A model generated the notes under the pieces. That model ran no database searches and had not been told where the DNA came from. It saw only the letters and a list, made by a program, of their open reading frames with translations. Of a stretch of DNA of 64,000 bases, positions 13,270 to 37,450 are shown piece after piece; the stretch's first letter is position 1; every line of letters begins with the position of its first letter. The DNA is from Vombatus ursinus (Eukaryota > Chordata > Mammalia > Diprotodontia > Vombatidae): positions 4,874,103 to 4,938,102 of the forward strand of contig NW_020945064.1 of the NCBI RefSeq assembly GCF_900497805.2, written 5' to 3'. Position numbers and translations under genes: made by a program.

Positions 13270-16200
13270 TGCGCGTGGAGGGGTACCAGGCTTCCAAGGG
13301 AGGGGGCAAAGTCAGCCCATGTTGGAAACATACAGGGTCAAAGCTTCTATGCCGATTAGTGGTAGCTGCTGCGCTTCTAGCCTGGGCAAGATGGGGAGAC
13401 CCAATCTCAAAAAAAACCAGAGGGAAGAATTAGGAGTGGAAACAGGGGGCAAAGAAGAAGCCTCCTCCTCCTCCTCTTGGCCCAGGGAATGAGGCAGGAC
13501 ACAAGAGAAGGCTCCCCCAGTCTCAGAGATGAGGGCCATGGATATGGTGTCTTCTACTGGGAGCCAATTTGAGGAATGCAAGAAGATGGAAGGAAGGTAA
13601 GAGAAAAAGGTCTAAGATGAAGGGAAATTTGTTAGTGGCAGATTAGGAGTTCCCCAGAGCCCAATCACCACTTCCATCTATGTGAAATCTCCACTATCTG
13701 TCCTTTCTTTCTGTTCTCTTGGGAACCACCCTGGTTCAGGACCTCAGTTATCCTTTCTACCTCCAGGCTGCTTCTTCAATCCTTTCCCAAGTCATCTTCC
13801 TAGGCACCCTCTGATCACATTACTCTTCTAGTCAAAGTCTCCAGTGACTCCCCTCTGTTCATTGAACTCAGGATAAATTGCTTCTCCTGGCAGTCAAGGC
13901 CTTCTATCATCTGATCCCTTTCAAGTTTTTTATCTGTTCTCATCATGGCCTCTTGTGGCCCTGTGTGCCCTTGTTCAAAGCCACTTTTGAACACAGTACT
14001 TTCCTATCTCATTTCCACAGGCTGAAGTCCTTCCTTCAGGGGCAGCTAGTTGGCACAGTGGATAAAGTGTTGGGTCTGGAGTCAGAAAGATCTGAGTTCA
14101 AATTCTGTCTTAGACACTACCGGTGTGACCATGGGCAAGTCACTTTAACTCTGTCTGCTTGAGTTTTCTCATCCATAAAATAGGATGCAATAGCACCTAC
14201 CTCCCCAGGGTTGTTAGGAGGATGAAATGAGATAATATTTGTAAAAATGCTTACTTATCATAGTGCCCAGCACATAGTTGGTGCTATGTAAACGTTTATT
14301 TCCCCACTTCCCTTTCAAGGATCAATTCTAATAAGCTACCTCTTCTGTGAAACCTCCCCAAATCTTTCCGGTAAAAAGCAACCTAAATATGTCTCCTCAA
14401 AATTCTTTTAGCACATTGTCCAGAGATCTCCTTTGTACTCTTCATCACACTCCTTTTATATTAAGATGATCTGCATAAATGTCTTCTCCTACCACCCCAT
14501 ACATTACTTAGATTGTATAGCCCTTGAAAACAGGGTCAGGGTCATATGTGTCCCAAAGCTTTCCATCTTAGTTGCTTTACAATATTTGTTGAAATTAAAT
14601 CCAAAAGATATGCCTTCCACCCTAGCCATATCCTTCTTGAAGAGACCCCCTTTTAGATGTTGCCTACCAGTTTCACTAATACTCCGTGGAGATTTCAAAC
14701 TTGTTTTTATAGATCCATGAATGCTGGAAGTATTGGAACTAGAGCTAGGCCGGCTGCTTGTTGACCTGTCCGCATGTCTGTCCTGACTCTTACTCTTGGT
14801 TTTCCGAATTGAAGAGCTGGACTTACCTGGAAACAAACAAAGGAGTAATTGGAAGATAAATAAATAATTGGATGAAGGCAATGAATAATTTGCCTCTTCT
14901 GTTCCCCAGTGACATCCACCAATGGAGTAGCCAATCAAGGCAACTGCGGAAGAAATGGTTATTTCTTTTCAGAAACACGTGACTATTTGCATGGAAATAG
15001 CACATGAAAAAAAACAGTCAGGTTTGCCACTAGCAGCAATGACAGTAATGGATGGAAGTCAGAGTGGCTTCAGAGAGTGGCCTGATGTAAGGAAAACCTT
15101 CCCAACCACTAAGAACTCCATAAAACGAACTGGGCTACCTTGGAAGCCTGGCCTCTCACTGGAGGTCTTTAAGCAAAGTCTGTATGACTACCTATCAAGT
15201 ATATTGTCGGGGGGATTTTTATCTAACTGTGGGTTGGAGTAGCTGACCTTCCAACTCTGAGCTATTGCTCTCTGCCAAAAAGAGCATGGTTTTGTCGACT
15301 GGACTGAGAGCTGGGTCTTAGGGACTCATTCTCCATTTCATTCACTGTGTGTGGCAGGTGACTTCCTCTCCTCCTCCTCTTGGCCCAGGGAAAAGTAAAA
15401 ACACTTTTGCTATCCTTCATCACATCCCATACTTTAAAAACATCAATTTTACATGAACTTTGTAAGCCTAAAAAAGGTCACAAGAATGTTATTATTATAG
15501 ATATTATTTTCTGTCCTGGTGATTTCACTGATTTGGGAAACTCCCAGTGTGAGAATTTCCTCTACTGATGCAGATGAGTAACTTTTCTCTAGCTTAGAGT
15601 CTTCAAGAGTGGCTTGGGCTGTGAAGGGTTAAGTGAAATCACAATTATAGAGAATGAGAGGAGACCTTGGAGGACGTCCCGACAGCAAGGCTAGCCTTCA
15701 AATCACTTTGCCACACTCTTCTTAGTAGAGAAAGTTTGGGGAGAGATTGGCTCCTGATTCTCAATCCTCATCAGGGCAATTCAACAAACATTTATTAATC
15801 ATATGTAGGGAGCTGTCCTAAGTGCTGGGGATAGAAGGACAACTCACATTCTCTAGGAGGCATACAGTGTGTGCACAGATAAATAAAATCAAGAGAATTT
15901 GAGAAGGAAGAGAACAATCGCCACTAGGCTTAGGAAACCCTCCAAGAAGGACATGATGCCTGAGATGATTCTTGAAGGAAGCTAAGAAGGGAGTGCAGGG
16001 AATGTATTCTAAGAGTGAAGGATGTCTGTGTGCTGAGATGTGGAGGACATGGAATACCCACTTCTGGAAACAGGAAGTAAGGCAACCTGGCTGGGATGTG
16101 GGAGGTGTAAAGGGAAATAATATGAAATGTCTTGAAAAGGAGGCTGGAGACATACTATTTTGTTGTCTTTGTTCAGTCGTTTCATCATATCCAACTCTTT

Positions 16201-19200
16201 GGGATCCCATGGACCATGGGACACAAGGCCTTTCCATCTTCCACTATCTCTCAAAGTCTGCCTGAGTTGTTTCCATTACACTATCTATCCATTTTATCCT
16301 GCCATTCTCTTTTCCTTTTACCTTCAATCTTTCCCAACATCAGAGTCTTTTCCAATGAATCCTGTCTTCTCATAATGCAGCCAAAGTATTTAAGCTTCTG
16401 TGTTTGACCTTCCAATGAATAGTCTGAATTAATTTCTTTTTAAGTATTGACTGATTTGATCTCCTTGCTGTCTAAAGGACTCTCAAAAGTCTTCGCTAGC
16501 ACCATAATTTGAAAGTGTAGATTCTGCAATGCTCAGCTTTCTTTATAGTCCAACTCTCACAGCCATACGTTGCTACTAGAAAAACCACAGCTTTAACTAT
16601 ATGGATATTTGTCAGCAAGGTGATATCTGTGCTTTTTAGTGGGCTGTCTTGATTTGCCATAGTTTTCCTTCCAAAGTGCAAGTATCTTTTAATTTCATGG
16701 CTACCATCTGCAGTGATCTTTGTGCCCCAAAATATAAAATCTGACCCTGCTTCCATTTCTTCTCCGTCTATTTGCCAAGAAGTGATGGGACCAGTAGCCA
16801 TGATCTTAGCTTCTTTGACATTAAGCTTCAAGCCAGATTTTACACTCTCTTCTTTTACTCTCATCAAGAAGCTTAATTCCTCTTCACTTTCTGTCACAGA
16901 GTGGTATGATCTGCACATCTGAGATTGTTGATATTTCTCTCAACAGCCTTAATTCTGGATTTTTATTTGTTCAGCCTGGCATTTCGCATGACATACTCTC
17001 TATATGTTAAATAAATATGGAGACAAGAACATACAGCCTTATGGGACTCCTTTCCCAATCTTAAATCAATCAGTTCCACGTTCAGTTCTAACTGTTGCTT
17101 CTTGACTTGCATACAAGTTCCTCAGAAGACAAGTAAGATTATCTGGTACTCCCATCTCTTTGAGGACTGGCCACATTTTACTGTGATCCACACAGTCAAA
17201 GGTTTCAGTGTAGTCAATGAAGTAGAAGGAGTTTTTTTTTTTTTTTTCTGGAACTCCCTTGCTTTCTTGTTGGCAATTTAGTCTCTAGTTCCTCTGCCTC
17301 TTGGAAAACCAGCCTGCTCTTCTGGTAATTCTTGGTCCGTATATTGCTGAAGCTTAGATTGCATAATCTTAAGCATAACTTTGCTGACATGTGAAATAAA
17401 TATAATTGTTCAGTAATTTGAATATTCCTGGCATTGTCCTTCTTTAGGATTGGGAGGTAAACTGATCTTTTCTAATCCAGTGGCCACTGTTGAGTTTTCC
17501 AAATTTCCTGGCATATTGAGTGCAGCACTTTAATAGCATCATCTTTTAGGATTTTAAATAGCTCATCTGGAATTCTGTCATTTCTACTAATCTTATTGTT
17601 AGCAATGTTTCCTAAGGCTCACTTAACTTCATTCTCCAGGATGTCCGGCCCTAGATCAGTAACCATACCATTGTAGTTATCAGAGATGTTAAGATCTTTC
17701 TTATATAGTTCTTTTGTGTATTCTTTCCATCTCTTCTTAATCTAATCTACTTCTGTTAAATCCCTACCATTTTTGTCTTTTATCATGCCCATTTTGCATG
17801 AAATTTTCCCTCAATATCTCTAATTTTCTGAAAGAGATCACTTGTCTTTTCCATTCTATTGCTTTCTTCTATTCCTCTGCATTGCTCATTTAAGAAAACA
17901 TTATCTCTCCTTGTTAATCTCTGGAATTCTACATTCAGTTGGGTATATCTTTCCCTTTCTCAGAAGAGGTAAAAAAAACCTTTTCACTTTCCTTCTTTCC
18001 TCAGTTGTTTGTAAAATCTCATCAGATTCTAATTTTGCTTTCTTGTTCTTTTTCTTTGGAATGGGTTTTTTTTTTCTTTGTGATTGCCTCTTGTACAATA
18101 ATACCTTGTGGTGGAGGGGTTTGCATAGCTCAATGAATCAATGAGCTATGCTGTGCAGAGTTACCCAAGAAGGACAGGTCATAGTGGAAAGTTCTGACAA
18201 AAAGTGATTCACTGGAGAAGGAAATGGCAAACCACTCCAGCATCTTTTCCAAGAAAACTCCATGGACAGTATTAAAATGACAAAAGATATGACATGGGAA
18301 GATGAGCCCTTCAGGTCAGAAGGTAAGAGTGGAGGACAACTACAAGCTCCCATCTTCTACAGGAAGCCTTTCCTTATGCTAGTGTCTTCTCTACATTACT
18401 TCCTATTTATCTTGTATATAGCTTCTTTGTATGTATTTGTTTGTTTTTTGTCTCCCCCACTGGATTTGTGGGCTCCTTCAGGGCAAGGACTGTATTTTAC
18501 CTTTCTCTGTATTCTCAGTGCTTAGCACAGTGCCTCACAGAACATAGCAGGCATTGACTAAATGCCTATTAATTAAATTACCAATGACCAGTTAATTACC
18601 AAATTGTTGGCTTTTTCTCAGTCTTCATCCTTCCTGAGTTCTCTGAAGCTTTTGACACAGTAGATCACTCTTTTCTCCTGGCTGCTCTCCTCTCTATTAT
18701 GAAACAGCAGCCTTTTCCTGGTTTCTCCTCCTCCCTAACTACTCTTCCTCAGTCCCCTTCACTGGATCTTATCTTCCTCTAGGTCTGGCCCACTAACTGC
18801 TGGCATCTTTCAACAGTCTGCCTTGGCCCTTCTCTTTTCTTCGTCTATGCTGTCTTGGTTGGTGATCTTGGCTCTCATGGATTCACTGATCATATCAATG
18901 TAGATGATTCCCTGACCCGTATCCAGCTCTAACCTCTCTTCTGAGCTCCGGACCCAAATCACCAACTTTCTTTTGGACATTTCAAGTGGGATGTCTAGTA
19001 GGCATCTTAAACTCAATAGAGAACTCACCATCTTTTTCACAAAATTAAAAAAAAACCCTCCATTCTTTCTAACTTTCCTATTACTGTTGAGTGTACCACT
19101 GTTCTCCCAGACACCTTGCTTACAACCTTGGTGTCACCTTTGACTCCCCACTCTCACTCATCCTAAATATCCAATTTGTTGTTTTCTGCCTTCACTTGCC

Positions 19201-20204
19201 TGTTACTGTTTCCTTCTCTCTACCTGCACAGTCACTACCCTAATGCAGGCCATATTACCTCATATCTACACTACTACAGCAGCCTTCTGGTTAGTATCCC
19301 TACTTACAATCTTTCCTCAGTCCAATCTATGCTCCATTCACTCAATAGCCAAGTGATCTCCATAAAGCCCAGCACTGAGTGACACTTCTCCCGGACTCAG
19401 TAATTAATTCAGTGTCTCCCAATTCCAGCATCAAATCAAGAAGCATTTATTAAGGGCTTACTATATATAAAATGCTCTCTTTGGTATTTAAAGCCCTTCA
19501 TAATCTGAGATCTTACCAATCTTTTTACCTAACTGCTTTTCATATACCCTATTTGCTATAGCCTACCTCTTCCTCATACACAACACTCCATCCACTGACT
19601 CCATTCCTTTTTTTTTCCAATTAAATTTTTTTCTCTCTTCATTTCCTTGCTTTGGAGAAAACAGGCTTTGCCTTGTGACAAATAGGTGGTCAAGCAAAAC
19701 AAATTTCTATATTTGCCATATCCAAAAAATGTTTCTCATTTGTTCCCCGAGTCTGGAATGCCCGCCTTTTCAGCCTCCTGGCTTCCCCCGCCTTCTTCAA
19801 GACTCAGTTCTAATTTCATCTCTGGGGAAGGTCTTTCCAAGACACTTCCCTCCCCCAGTGCTTTTCCTCTGCCTATATTTTGTATGTACCTATAGTATGC
19901 CTGTATTTTTATGTATGTTGTCTCCTCCATTAGAATGGGAGCTCCTTAATGGCAGGGACCACGTTCTTGTCTTTCTTGGCATGGACCCAGTGCTCTGCCC
20001 AGCCTACAGTATACAGTAAGTGCTTAATAAGTGCTTGTTGACTGGTGCCCAGCACAAAGTTTGGGGGAGAAGAGTCTTCTCCACGCGCTCTATGGGCAGG
20101 GGCCAGCCAGCTGGGGCTGGGGGGGGTCCCCTGGGGAGGAGGGGGGGCGGGTGGGCCGGGGCATTCTTTTTACCTGAGGAGCCTTTGCTTTTGCTAAGTC
20201 CCAT
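9066..20204 (-). CDS. SPATA33: SPATA33, spermatogenesis-associated protein 33 (three coding exons, 133 aa)
   Basis: Coding exons on the minus strand are 20204-20174, 14826-14668 and 9277-9066. All junctions are GT/AG and both introns are phase 1, so a Gly codon is split at each. The protein starts MGLSKSKGSSGK, the N-terminus I recall for mammalian SPATA33. It continues with a Ser/Lys/Arg-rich low-complexity stretch (about residues 8-63) and a conserved C-terminal domain. That domain holds PQIIVT at residues 75-80, a PxIxIT-type calcineurin-docking motif, followed by GPYYRHRNPSTVDAY. In mouse the protein is reported to tether sperm calcineurin to midpiece mitochondria and to act in germ-cell mitophagy. 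Length is close to the human protein (about 139 aa from memory). It is divergent to CHMP1A, as in human. The start was chosen by family match; in-frame upstream Met codons exist (for example at 20216), so an N-terminal extension is possible. No signal peptide or membrane segment is seen. Confidence 0.9.
9629..9690 (-). pseudogene. Degenerate partial copy of SPATA33 exon 3
   Basis: Shares TGCTGGGGTTCCTGTG exactly with 9124-9139 of exon 3 and resembles it over roughly 60-70 bp with a short gap. It lies about 350 bp upstream of the exon in the same orientation, suggesting an old tandem duplication. Not part of any supported transcript. Confidence 0.4.
9928..10110 (+). mobile_element. MIR-like/CORE SINE relic
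   Basis: Old SINE layout: tRNA-like head, 'ggttcaaatcctgcc' B-box-like section, then 'ctcaactgtaaaatgg' section. Degenerate. Confidence 0.6.
11500..12950 (-). mobile_element. L2 LINE fragment (antisense)
   Basis: Minus strand encodes L2-like reverse transcriptase pieces such as GIPRGFILIPFLFSLFTLSL near 11671-11610. The whole block is purine-rich on plus. A GAGA microsatellite sits at 12340-12388. Borders are approximate. Confidence 0.65.
12340..12388. repeat. GA-rich microsatellite
   Basis: Alternating GAGAGG and GAGA units. Confidence 0.8.
13070..13410 (+). pseudogene. 7SL (SRP) RNA processed pseudogene with internal GT expansion
   Basis: Follows human 7SL along its length: GCACATGCCT near the start, CTACTAGGTGAGGCTGAG, GGAGTTCTGAGCTG, CAACATGGTGA, then CAGCCCATGTTGGAAACA, GCCGATTAGTGGTAG and AGCCTGGGCAAGATGG..GAGACCC, ending in an A run. 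A GT/GC microsatellite (13215-13277) occupies the position of the apical S-domain arm, and about 20 nt near the 3' end are missing. It is diverged and not expected to form SRP. Plus orientation, within a SPATA33 intron. Confidence 0.8.
13215..13277. repeat. GT/GC microsatellite
   Basis: About 30 GT units with GC interruptions at both ends, inside the 7SL pseudogene. Confidence 0.95.
13690..14600 (+). mobile_element. L2 LINE fragments, split by a SINE
   Basis: Typical L2 3' region text ('gactcccctctgttcattgaactcagg', 'cctcttctgtgaaacctcc'). The CORE SINE at 14040-14300 interrupts it. Confidence 0.65.
14040..14300 (+). mobile_element. tRNA-headed CORE SINE (MAR1-like)
   Basis: Head GGGGCAGCTAGTTGGCACAG, then the CORE-like part 'ataaaataggatgcaatagc' and 'gcccagcacatagttggtgc'. 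Longer than the simple SINEs elsewhere in the window. Confidence 0.75.
14668..14826 (-). CDS. SPATA33: SPATA33 coding exon 2
   Basis: 159 nt, preceded by a T-rich tract and CAG, with a GTAGGC donor at 14667. Encodes the Ser/Lys/Arg-rich linker beginning KSSSSIRKTKSKSQD and ending SPRSISET. Phase 1 on both sides fits exons 1 and 3. Low complexity makes it the least recognisable exon; phase agreement is the main support. Confidence 0.82.
15780..16140 (+). repeat. Old interspersed repeat, family not named
   Basis: Starts 'caacaaacatttattaatc..gtcctaagtgctggggata', wording shared with pieces at 24050-24115 and 32130-32240. I recognise it as a dispersed mammalian repeat but cannot name it. Confidence 0.5.
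16155..18105 (-). mobile_element. BovB-like RTE LINE (3' UTR, RT and EN remnants)
   Basis: The minus strand encodes RTE/BovB reverse transcriptase C-terminal text such as KIMATGPITSWQIDGEEMEA, HEIKRYLHFGRKTMANQDS and YGCESWTIKKAEH in the piece 16918-16496. Antisense of 'gtggatcacagtaaaatgtgg', a BovB RT landmark, lies at 17177-17197. The 3' UTR begins near 16155. Frames are broken, so it is inactive. Confidence 0.85.
18106..18330 (+). mobile_element. Inverted 5' part of the same RTE element
   Basis: Reads as BovB 5' sequence in sense orientation ('agctatgctgtgcagagttacccaagaagg', 'ggagaaggaaatggcaaacc'), head to head with the minus-strand body. The junction is near 18105. See findings. Confidence 0.65.
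18340..20050 (+). mobile_element. L2 LINE fragments
   Basis: Several sense L2 pieces, including two 3' ends: 'gggctccttcagggcaaggac..cttagcacagtgcc' near 18468-18570 and 'gggagctccttaatggcagggac..gtgcttaataagtgc' at 19938-20045. At least two L2 copies are present. Confidence 0.75.
20174..20204 (-). CDS. SPATA33: SPATA33 coding exon 1
   Basis: Encodes MGLSKSKGSS plus the first base of a Gly codon, then a GTAAAA donor at 20173. It lies in the CpG island. The ATG context has a pyrimidine at -3 and G at +4, so it is not a strong initiation site. Confidence 0.88.
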
Positions 20205-20510
20205 AAGTGGGTTCATCCATGCCTCCTCACCGCGAGCTCCGTCTGCGTCCCCGCCCTCTCCTCCACCCCAGCCCTCTTTACTATCGCCTCTACCAAAGGC
20301 CGGGCCAGTGTGACTCACAAATGAGCCCCGGCATCATCATCGCCCCGGCTGGGTGGGGCAGCTGGGCCCCACTGGGTCAGGGAGCTCCTGGACCTCAAAG
20401 ACTGCCCGGAGCCCACGGGGAGGACCCGCCCATCGGGCAGGACCCGCCCACTCCGGGGCACTGGCCTCTCCTTGGCCCAGCCCCGCGGAATTGGGCGGGG
20501 CGCACCCTCA

Positions 20511-20518
20511 TCACGTGG
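20511..20518 (+). promoter_or_regulatory. E-box TCACGTGG (USF/MiT-TFE-like)
   Basis: CACGTG core with a 5' T, as in USF and CLEAR-type sites. Its position between an ESCRT-III gene and a mitophagy-linked gene makes TFEB-family control conceivable, but a single E-box is weak evidence. Confidence 0.35.
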
Positions 20519-20591
20519 CTCGGAATAGCCCTCTGGAGATGGACCGGGGAATGGGGCAGAGGGAAGGGGCGGGGCGAGTCCCGCGCCGTCC

Positions 20592-20601
20592 TCTCGCGAG
20601 A
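20592..20601. promoter_or_regulatory. TCTCGCGAGA palindrome (CGCG element)
   Basis: A perfect 10-bp palindrome matching the CGCG element of CpG-island promoters, reported to be bound by BANP in a methylation-sensitive way and earlier linked to ZBTB33. It sits 167 bp upstream of the CHMP1A ATG. Function here is inferred from the motif alone. Confidence 0.65.
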
Positions 20602-20630
20602 AGAGAGGCGCGGCACCTGGAAGGGCATTC

Positions 20631-20639
20631 CCGGAAGTG
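20631..20639 (+). promoter_or_regulatory. ETS/GABP-type site CCGGAAGTG
   Basis: Exact match to the ETS core consensus, 129 bp before the CHMP1A ATG and 30 bp after the CGCG palindrome. Confidence 0.5.
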
Positions 20640-20767
20640 CCGTCTGGGGCGCCGCGGGTCGGCCGGGGTCGCAGACGTTGGCTGCTGACAGCCCCCTCCC
20701 CGCCCAGCTCCCCTCCTCTGCCCCAGCCCAGTGGCTTCTGAGGCGCCGGCGCCGCTGCCCGTTCGCC

Positions 20768-35234
<14,467 letters not shown>

Positions 35235-37450
35235 ACTGTACCTCAGCCTGATGGACTGCTTTCCCTGCACTGATCATGCCCTGGAAGGAAGCAGGAGGGA
35301 AGCTGTGTTCTCCATCCCCCTACCCTTCCACAGCCTCTGCGAAGAGAAGCAGCCAGCTCCTGCTGTTACCCTTTGCCCTGCCCGTCTCTGATGGCATTGG
35401 AATCTACCCTTTTCTCTGGGTGCGGATCTCTATGTGGGGAGTGAGCTCCTACCGTCCATTTGTACCTTGTTTCTATGCCAATGGACCTCCCCCAGAGCAC
35501 TGACAGGGAAGACCCCACTGCATCACTTGGGCTTGTGTGTTGTCAGCTGTGCTGCTGCTGGAGGGCTGGCAGTGCTGTCTGGATTCTGACGTCTCCAAAG
35601 GAATCTTTCTTTTCTGTACACTTGAAGGAATACTGACTTGATCTTAATGCAACACTACGTGGTTATCTTAGGGGCTTTAGGTGATTAGATTCTTTGGTAT
35701 TGCTTCATTTCCAATATATTGCATGTCTGGGTCCTATTCCCATGTAAAATTGAACCAGCAGGGGGGTGAGTGGGGTAGCTTTGGCCAAGGCTAAATGCAC
35801 CCAGCAGATTTCCGTTTTGCAGATGTCGGTTAAATCAGAAAGAGACTCTACAGAGGTGGGTGTGTGACGGGAGACCCCATCCTTCTTGAGCAGTGACTGT
35901 ATACATAAGGAGCTGGCTGCTGAGTGGGCCCTCCAGTGATAAGAGATTGGCCATGTTGGTGAGTCTGGCTTGGTGCAGATCAAGTGGCCCTTTGAAACCT
36001 TCCCTCTCAGTGAGGGGCCTTTTAAGAAGGAGCTCTCTCTCTCTCCAAGTGTCCAAGGTGTAGACTTCCTAGCCCAGACCAGACTTGTACAAGGAGCTGG
36101 AGTTCTCTCAGTTACTTGTTCAGCTGCTTCATCAAATGGATCCCTTCAGTGAACAGCTAGCTCAGCATTTGAGGGAGAACAGCTGGTTTCCGTGCTCTTA
36201 GGGACTAGTCTGTTCTTGGGGGCAGGTTGGAGGAGACAGATGAATAGTGATAATCCCTAATAGACAAGGTATCCTAGAAGTCTTAGTGCCATTTTAAGCT
36301 GTTGGGCCTAGATCAGCCCATTTTGCCAGGTTCCTGCCCCAGTTGGAATCCAATAACTTCAAGCTATTAAGGTTTAAAAATGGCAGTAGGACTTTTGGGA
36401 CACCCTATATATAAGCCTTACCATTCCTGGGTGACACTTGCCTAGGGAGTTCTGCTATAGTCCCTGAAGATACTGCAGTGGGGTTTTTAATCATTTTTTT
36501 AATCCCCTTTCAGTTTCGTAGAAGGGTTTGTGGTTTACATTTCAACTCTACCAAAAATTGGGTTATTAAATTGATTCATAATTAGAATCTCTGCCATGGG
36601 ATCGGTAGCTAATGACAGTGTGTTTGCACGGCCCCATTCCCCCCCAGCAGATCAAGGAAAGCTCGTGAGCTGAGGGCTCAGGCTGGGCGCCTCAGGAGAG
36701 CATTGCCATTTATCTATGGGAGGCTCATAATGCCTTCCTGGTGCTTGTGCCAGTTTGTTTATTTCTTCTTCCTTTTTCCTTCTATTACAAATATGATTCC
36801 TGCCCCCGCCCCCTCCCCCCCCCCAAGCAGTTCCTCCAAGCCCCATCTGCTCCCATGTGTTGTTGGGGCTTGACTTAGGACACAGTGGCCTTGTGAAGGT
36901 GGGCTTGGACATTAATCTACAACTGTCAGTGATAGTAAGACTTTAGGGACTATCTGCAGCTCTGAACCATTGGGAGAAAAGCAAAAAAGGTTAATAATCG
37001 TGCCCTTGATTTTATTGTTCTCTCCTCCTCCTCTCCCCCAAATAGCTCTTTGCAGGCCTGCAGAAAAAAAATGGGAGCCCAGAGTAGTTTTCCATCTGCT
37101 GAAACTCATTAATTTTCTTGAAGTTTCAGGGGTTTGGGATTTTTTTTTTTTTGCTTGTTTGTTTCTTGCCACTGTAGAGGGAGCAGGCAGTTTGAGCTAA
37201 ATCCTTTTCGCATCCCCACCCCAGCACACACATACTCAGTAAGATTGGTACTTGGAGATAATCACCTTGTGCCTGCCTATACATGGTCAGCTTTCTCCCC
37301 TCCGGTGTAGTCTTGATCAAGGATGCCCATAGATAGGTCCCAAATTGTCTGTGCTGTATAGTAAGGGAACTGTATATATTTTTTTATGAGTTGTGTATAG
37401 ATATGTTTGAAAATCTTTACTTTTGATCTTTTACCTTTGATCTTTGTGGC
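35235..37450 (+). other. CHMP1A: Probable CHMP1A 3' UTR and downstream flank
   Basis: Largely free of recognisable repeats, unlike the flanks, which suits a long 3' UTR. I found no AATAAA on the plus strand here. ATTAAA occurs at 36565-36570, and an AT-rich stretch at about 37375-37440 could hold the end. The true 3' end cannot be set by eye. Confidence 0.45.

Larger units (their letters stand above)
9278..14667 (-). other. SPATA33: SPATA33 intron 2
   Basis: Holds a degenerate copy of part of exon 3 (9629-9690), L2 and MIR-like pieces (9715-10110), an unassigned old repeat (11050-11480), an antisense L2 (about 11500-12950), a 7SL pseudogene (13070-13410), and sense L2 pieces split by a SINE (13690-14600). 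Confidence 0.7.
14827..20173 (-). other. SPATA33: SPATA33 intron 1
   Basis: Holds an unassigned old repeat (15780-16140), the RTE element (16155-18330), and L2 fragments (18340-20050). 14950-15770 shows nothing recognisable. Confidence 0.7.
20205..20767. promoter_or_regulatory. Bidirectional CpG-island promoter between SPATA33 and CHMP1A
   Basis: 563 bp separate the two start codons. The sequence is GC-rich and CpG-dense, unlike the AT-rich surroundings; the island extends over roughly 20080-21010. Visible motifs are GC boxes (for example GGGCGGGGC near 20493 and 20569), an E-box TCACGTGG at 20511-20518, the palindrome TCTCGCGAGA at 20592-20601, and an ETS-type CCGGAAGTG at 20631-20639. No TATA box is seen near either gene. 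The last two motifs lie 130-180 bp before the CHMP1A ATG, a usual distance for core promoter elements of housekeeping genes. Confidence 0.85.

Noticed and set aside
14504-14938. 144-aa open frame around SPATA33 exon 2
   Set aside because: Only the 14668-14826 part, bounded by AG and GT, is coding; the rest is intron read-through.
20202-20318. N-terminally extended SPATA33 start
   Set aside because: In-frame Met codons upstream exist, but the extension is Gly/Ala/Glu-rich CpG-island text and the family start is MGLSKSK.
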